A DNA stretch of 18,433 nt from an uncultured delta proteobacterium (lineage in GTDB: Bacteria; Myxococcota_A; Polyangia; Polyangiales; Polyangiaceae): the NCBI GenBank assembly GCA_903893335.1, contig CAITLX010000066.1, forward strand, positions 1 through 18,433. Direction: 5' to 3'. A program made the translations under genes and the position numbers. Below the pieces are notes generated by a model. It saw only the letters and a list, made by a program, of their open reading frames with translations, searched no databases and was not told the origin of the DNA. This document shows, piece by piece, positions 14,677 through 18,433 of the stretch. Positions within the stretch are counted from its first letter, which is position 1. Every line of letters begins with the position of its first letter.

Positions 14677-14700
14677 GCGCGTCGAAGTCGCTCGACGCGC
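14677..14700 (+). promoter_or_regulatory. Perfect 9-bp stem-loop upstream of the second TPR lipoprotein gene
   Basis: GCGCGTCGA (14677-14685) and TCGACGCGC (14692-14700) are perfect inverted repeats around a 6-nt loop, ending 98 nt before ATG 14799. It could be an operator half-site pair or a leader hairpin. I see no convincing sigma-70 promoter elsewhere in the 298-bp gap (14501-14798), which otherwise holds the gltG terminator and no gene. Confidence 0.4.
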
Positions 14701-14798
14701 GCGCCCCCGCGCCAGCGTTCGGGGTGCGTCGTTTCGTCCAGCTCTTACCGCGCCGCCGCTCGCCGGGTGACGCTCGCTCCGCAAGGAAGGATTTCTCG

Positions 14799-15707
14799 AT
14801 GAAGCTCCGCCCCGCCTTCGCCATCGCCGCCTCTCTGTCGCTCGCCGCCGCCGCCGGCTGCAGCCGCAGCGCCATCGAGGCCGTCAACCTCGCGAACGAG
14901 GGCGACCAGCTTCGCAGCTCGGCGCTCGACGAGGCGATCGCGAAGTACGAGCAGGCGACGCTGCTCGACGCGACCAACCACCGCATCTTCTGGAAGCTGG
15001 CGATGGCGCACCGCAAGAAGGAAGACTGGGCCAAGGTCGCCTCGACGCTCGCGCGCGCCGCGCAGATCGCGCCGACCTTCGCGAACTACTATTACGAGCG
15101 TGGCTACGCGATGGAAGAGCTCGCCGCGAAGAAGCAGATCTCGTGGGCCGACGCGAAGGAGCCCCTCAAGAAGTGCTCCGAGGTGGACCCCAACTACGCC
15201 GACTGCTGGCACGAGCTCGGCTGGGTGAGCCTCTGGAGCGACGACGAGCAAGACGCCCTGGCGAACTACACCAAGGCGATCGAGCACAAGGCGGACGAGA
15301 CGCGTTACTACGTCCGGCTCGGCGAGCTCTACCTGACGCTCGGCTACCTCGATCAGGCGCAGCAGGTGATGAAGGAGGGGCTCGGCTTCGTGAAGGAAGG
15401 CGACAAGTTCGCCTACGGCCTGCACGTGCTGCTCTCCCAGGTGCTGCAGCAGCGCGGGCAGCTCAACGACATGGTCGCGGAGCTCGAGGCAGCCCGCAAA
15501 GTCGCGGGCGACGACCACCCGGAGATTCTCTACAACCTCGGCTCCGCGTACGCGGTGCTCGAGCCGCCGCGCAAGACCGAGGCCATCCAGATGCTGAAGG
15601 GCTTCTCGACGCGCGCGTGCCGCGGAGCGTCCGGGCAGGCGAAGTACAAGGCCGAGTGCGAGACGGCGCAGGCCCAGGTCGCGAGGCTCGGCGGGTCGAT
15701 GCAGTAG
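14799..15707 (+). CDS. Second TPR lipoprotein of the cluster
   Basis: The 302-aa product starts at ATG 14799, with an excellent AAGGAAGG site at 14783-14790. The signal (MKLRPAFAIAASLSLAAAAG) ends in AAGC, so Cys21 is lipidated. +2 Ser is compatible with the outer membrane. Residues about 30-260 are at least five TPRs: RSSALDEAIAKYEQATLLDA, KKEDWAKVASTLARAAQIAP, DAKEPLKKCSEVDPNYADCW, DDEQDALANYTKAIEHKADE, LGYLDQAQQVMKEGL. TPRs bind partner proteins. The gene lies between the gltG terminator and the large cytoplasmic TPR gene. It is shorter and more canonical than the lipoprotein at 10249 and could be a paralogue of it, or itself the GltE equivalent. I cannot decide between these without alignment. 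Confidence 0.9.
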   Translation: MKLRPAFAIAASLSLAAAAGCSRSAIEAVNLANEGDQLRSSALDEAIAKYEQATLLDATNHRIFWKLAMAHRKKEDWAKVASTLARAAQIAPTFANYYYERGYAMEELAAKKQISWADAKEPLKKCSEVDPNYADCWHELGWVSLWSDDEQDALANYTKAIEHKADETRYYVRLGELYLTLGYLDQAQQVMKEGLGFVKEGDKFAYGLHVLLSQVLQQRGQLNDMVAELEAARKVAGDDHPEILYNLGSAYAVLEPPRKTEAIQMLKGFSTRACRGASGQAKYKAECETAQAQVARLGGSMQ

Positions 15708-15773
15708 CAACCGCGGGGCGGGGTAGCGGCGCGTAGTCGAACGTTTTTTTTCCAGGCCCATTCCGAGGCGACC

Positions 15774-18433
15774 ATGGATTTGCAGGGGCACCTGAAGCAG
15801 CTCGAGAGCAACCACGACTGGCAGGGGATCGTCGACGAGCTCGAGAGAGGGCTGGCGGGCGAGACGCAAGGCGCGGCGAAGGCCGCGTTGCACCTCCGGC
15901 TCGGGCGCGTGCTCCACGAAAAGTTCCTGCAGAGCGTCAAGGCGCTCAAGCACTTCCAGGACGCGTACAAGCTCAACTCGGCGCTCGTCGAGGCGCTCGA
16001 GGAGGCTCGCGCGATCTACTGGGAGCTCGCGAAGCCCAACATGGTCCAGAAGCTCCTCGACCTGGAGCTGAAGACCGCGCAGGACGGCCCGCGCACCAGC
16101 GCGCTGCTCGTCGAGCTCGGCGACGTGCTGTCCGACCAGGGGGACTACGAGCGCGCGGTGGCGACGTACGCCAAGGCGATCGCCTCGTCGCAAGGCCAGA
16201 ACGAAGAGGCGAGCGCGTGCCTCGAGGACGCGCAGTCGAACGCCGACTCCTGGCAGGAGCGCGTCGCGCTGCTGCTGCGCGAGGCGCACGCGGCTCCCGA
16301 CGCCGCGAGCAAGTCGCGCCTGTTCGTCCGCGCCGCGCGCGTGGCGCGCAGGTTCGCCCCCGAGGCCGTGCTCGGCATGGCCGAGCAGGCGTACGGCGTC
16401 GACCCGACCAACCGCGAGGCTGCCGCGCTCTTCGAGGGCGCGCTGATCGAGGCGAAGGATCACGACGCGCTCGTCGATGCTCAGCGCCGCGCTACCTCCG
16501 AGATCGCGGACCCCGCGCTCCGTGCCGCGGCCTACCTGCGCTTCGGAGCCGCGTGGCTCGGGCGTCATCAGGTGGCCGACCGCGCGGCCGATTGGCTGGC
16601 CGAGGCCGTCGTCACCGATCCGTCGCACGACGCCGCGCTCGCGGCGCTGCGCGAGATCTGGGGTACGCGCGACGGAAACTGGGAGCGCGTCGTCGAGCTG
16701 ATCGACCGCGCGTCGGCCGCCCACGGCGGCGAGGTCGCGTCGCTGCTCGCAGAGGCCGGCACGCTCGCGTGGCGCAAGCTCGGCAACCTCATGCGCGCGC
16801 GTGGGTATTTCGAGCGGCTCGCGGCGTTGCAGCCGGAGCACACGACGTTGAGCGCGTTCGAGGCGCAGATCGGTGAGTCGCTGCGCGCCGTCCCCGCGTC
16901 GGCGCCCGTCGTCGAGGCGGAAGCTGCCGCGGTGCCCGTCGTCGAGGCGGACGCTGCGTCTGCGCCCGTCGTCGAGGCGGAAGCTGCTTCTGCGCCCGTC
17001 GTGGCTGTCGCTGCGGCGCCCCAGGCCCAGGAAGCGGCTCCGACGTCGGCGCGCGCGCCCGCGAGCGGCCCGATGGACGAGGCGAAGATCGCCGAGCTGC
17101 GCGCGCTGGCCACCAAGCAGGAGGCCGCCAAGCGCTACAACGAGTACGTCCGCACGCTGGTGCAGCTTGCGCACGCGGTCCCGAACGTCGCCGAGAAGAT
17201 CGACCTGTACCAGCGCGCCGCGGACCTCTTCGTCCAGAAGTTCGCCAACCAGGCCGAGGCCGTGAAGGCGTACGAGGCGATCGTCGAGCTCGACGCCGAG
17301 AACGCGCACGCGCTCGAGTTCCTGCGCCAGGCCTACGAGAAGCGCCGCGACTGGGAGAAGCTGCTCGGCTTGCAGCGCCGCGAGGCCGCGCGCCTGCCGG
17401 GCGGATCCGAGCGCGCGATGCGCTTCCTCGAGATCGCCAAGCTCGCCACCGAGCGCGTCAAGAAGCCCGATGTGTGCATCGAGCTCTGGCGCGAGGTGCT
17501 CGCCTCCGACGCCGAGAACCTCGAGGCGCTCTCTGCGCTCGCGGGGCTGTACGAGCGCGCGCGCAACTTCGAGGCCCTCGTCGAGGTGCTCGAGAAGGAG
17601 GCGACCGTCACGTGCGACTCCGCGCAGCGCGTGCAGGTCCTCTCCAAGCTCGCGACGACCTACGGCGATCGCCTCGCGAACGACGAGGGCGCGGTGCGCG
17701 CGTGGCGTGCGCTGCTCGCGATCGACCCGAACGATCGCAAAGCGCAGGAGACGCTCAAGAAGAAGTACCTCGCGCTCGGCCTGTGGGACGAGCTCGACGT
17801 CTTCTACGTCGAGAGCGGCAAGTGGGACGAGCTCATCCGCCTGCTCGAGTCGCAGGAGGCCAAGGAGCAGGTCCCCGCCACCAAGATCGGCCTGCTCGTG
17901 AAGGTCGCGAAGCTCTGGGCCGACAAGCGCCAGAAGAGCGACCGGGCTGCCAAGGCCTACGAGAAGGTGCTCGAGCTCGACCCCGACTCGATCGAGGCCG
18001 CCGACGCGCTGGTGCCGATCTACCACCAGGTGCAGAACCAGAAGGGCCTCGCGTCCGCGCTCGAGGTCAAGCTGCGCCACGAGCAGGAGCCGTCGGCGAA
18101 GCTCGAGCTTCTCCGCGAGCTCGCAGGGCTCTACGAGGGCAAGCTCAAGGACGCCCCGCGCGCGTTCGACCGCCTCCTGGCAGCGTTCGAGCTCGGAACG
18201 AGCGACGAGCGCTCGGTCGAGGACCTCGAGCGCACGGCGAAGGCCTCCGGGCGCTGGGAGGACTTCGTCGCAGCGCTGCGCAAGGCGATCGGCGAGGCCG
18301 AGTCCGCCTCGGATCGCGCGCTCGCCGTCGCGCTGCGTCTGCGCGTGGGTCGGGTGCTCGTCGAGGAGCTCGAGCGCACCGACGAGGCGCTCGCGGAGTT
18401 CCGCGCCGTGCACGACGCCGACCCGGACGACGC
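15774..18433 (+). CDS. Large cytoplasmic TPR protein, possibly GltI/AgmK-like, partial
   Basis: ATG 15774 follows a GAGG site. The frame stays open for 886 codons to the right edge, so the C-terminus is missing. The N-terminus (MDLQGHLKQLESNHDWQGIV) has no signal peptide and no TM segment is visible, so the protein is probably cytoplasmic. TPR-like helical pairs fill residues about 1-370 (GDYERAVATYAKAIASSQ). An Ala/Val/Pro linker with 10-residue repeats follows (about 377-415). A second TPR block runs to the edge (EAVKAYEAIVELDAENAHAL, DRAAKAYEKVLELDPDSIEA, LYEGKLKDAPRAFDRLLAAF). Many units have the form (R/K)-A-x-x-A-(W/Y/F)-x-x-(L/V)-L-x-x-D-P/A. In Myxococcus the very long cytoplasmic TPR protein GltI (AgmK) is encoded in the same cluster as gltD-gltG, which suggests this identity. 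The total length is needed to confirm it. Confidence 0.85.
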   Translation, partial: MDLQGHLKQLESNHDWQGIVDELERGLAGETQGAAKAALHLRLGRVLHEKFLQSVKALKHFQDAYKLNSALVEALEEARAIYWELAKPNMVQKLLDLELKTAQDGPRTSALLVELGDVLSDQGDYERAVATYAKAIASSQGQNEEASACLEDAQSNADSWQERVALLLREAHAAPDAASKSRLFVRAARVARRFAPEAVLGMAEQAYGVDPTNREAAALFEGALIEAKDHDALVDAQRRATSEIADPALRAAAYLRFGAAWLGRHQVADRAADWLAEAVVTDPSHDAALAALREIWGTRDGNWERVVELIDRASAAHGGEVASLLAEAGTLAWRKLGNLMRARGYFERLAALQPEHTTLSAFEAQIGESLRAVPASAPVVEAEAAAVPVVEADAASAPVVEAEAASAPVVAVAAAPQAQEAAPTSARAPASGPMDEAKIAELRALATKQEAAKRYNEYVRTLVQLAHAVPNVAEKIDLYQRAADLFVQKFANQAEAVKAYEAIVELDAENAHALEFLRQAYEKRRDWEKLLGLQRREAARLPGGSERAMRFLEIAKLATERVKKPDVCIELWREVLASDAENLEALSALAGLYERARNFEALVEVLEKEATVTCDSAQRVQVLSKLATTYGDRLANDEGAVRAWRALLAIDPNDRKAQETLKKKYLALGLWDELDVFYVESGKWDELIRLLESQEAKEQVPATKIGLLVKVAKLWADKRQKSDRAAKAYEKVLELDPDSIEAADALVPIYHQVQNQKGLASALEVKLRHEQEPSAKLELLRELAGLYEGKLKDAPRAFDRLLAAFELGTSDERSVEDLERTAKASGRWEDFVAALRKAIGEAESASDRALAVALRLRVGRVLVEELERTDEALAEFRAVHDADPDD
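16902..17018 (+). repeat. 30-bp tandem repeat in the linker of the large TPR protein
   Basis: Three close 30-bp units (16902-16931, 16932-16961, 16962-16991) and a decaying fourth (16992-17018) encode APVVEAEAAA, VPVVEADAAS, APVVEAEAAS and APVVAVAAA. The DNA core GCCCGTCGTCGAGGCGGA is shared by the first three. The units are in frame and form a flexible spacer between two TPR blocks. Confidence 0.85.

Noticed and set aside
14560..14784. Small minus-strand open frame (74 codons) in the gap before the second TPR lipoprotein
   Set aside because: Arg/Ala-rich, no ribosome-binding site or domain, crosses the perfect inverted repeat.
12347..15034. Antisense open frame of about 895 codons opposite gltG
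   Set aside because: It is low-complexity Arg/Asp/Gly-rich; the plus strand has FHA, TM and TonB-like domains.
14745..18413. Antisense open frame of about 1222 codons opposite the TPR genes
   Set aside because: Same composition artefact; it spans two real genes and their gap, and the plus strand has clear TPR motifs and ribosome-binding sites.
1..18433. tRNA, rRNA, CRISPR, insertion sequences, phage or integrase genes
   Set aside because: No cloverleaf-like sequence, spaced repeats, transposase motifs or terminal inverted repeats were seen by eye in the gaps or frames.

Overview
The window looks like a myxobacterium-type genome, most likely order Polyangiales (Polyangia). The sequence is very GC-rich with G or C at almost every third codon position. 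Gene content is dominated by tetratricopeptide (TPR) envelope proteins, cysteine-rich lipoproteins and an FHA/TonB-like transducer with the C-terminal domain known from Myxococcus AgmX and PglI. The assignment rests on family recognition by eye; no search was run.

Left part (1-4331), miscellaneous envelope genes. A secreted, membrane-anchored beta-domain protein on the minus strand runs off the left edge. It diverges from a secreted HEAT-repeat protein (1658-2458). A small two-TM HAMP protein without an output domain follows (2533-3312). It converges on a minus-strand pair: a cysteine-rich lipoprotein (3717-4331) and, 4 nt later, a YraN/UPF0102 nuclease-like protein (3323-3712). The facing stop codons of the HAMP and YraN genes lie inside one perfect 18-bp palindrome.

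Right part (4682 to the right edge), a cluster resembling the Myxococcus gliding-motility Glt complex and its sporulation paralogue Nfs. The order is a GltC-like periplasmic TPR protein, 4 nt, an AgmU/GltD-like periplasmic TPR protein (1265 aa), 16 nt, a TPR lipoprotein in the GltE/AglT position, a 90-aa exported protein in the GltF position, and a GltG/PglI-like protein (FHA, NPF repeats, one TM, Gly-rich linker, TonB-like tail). A good hairpin terminator follows. Then come a second TPR lipoprotein and a large cytoplasmic TPR protein that may correspond to GltI/AgmK and is cut by the right edge. By analogy, cytoplasmic TPR and FHA parts would connect through the single-pass GltG-like protein to periplasmic TPR proteins and outer-membrane lipoproteins. 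The AglRQS-type motor and the outer-membrane barrels are not in this window.

Transcription. The divergent region 4332-4681 carries two opposed promoter candidates of the same form (TTGAC[A/G], 18 bp, TAGC[A/G]T), one for the lipoprotein/yraN pair and one for the TPR operon. An internal promoter candidate, TTGGCA-17-TACAAT, precedes the 90-aa gene. Hairpins lie between the 90-aa gene and gltG, after gltG, and in the leader of the second TPR lipoprotein. No RNA genes, insertion sequences, CRISPR arrays or phage genes were seen.
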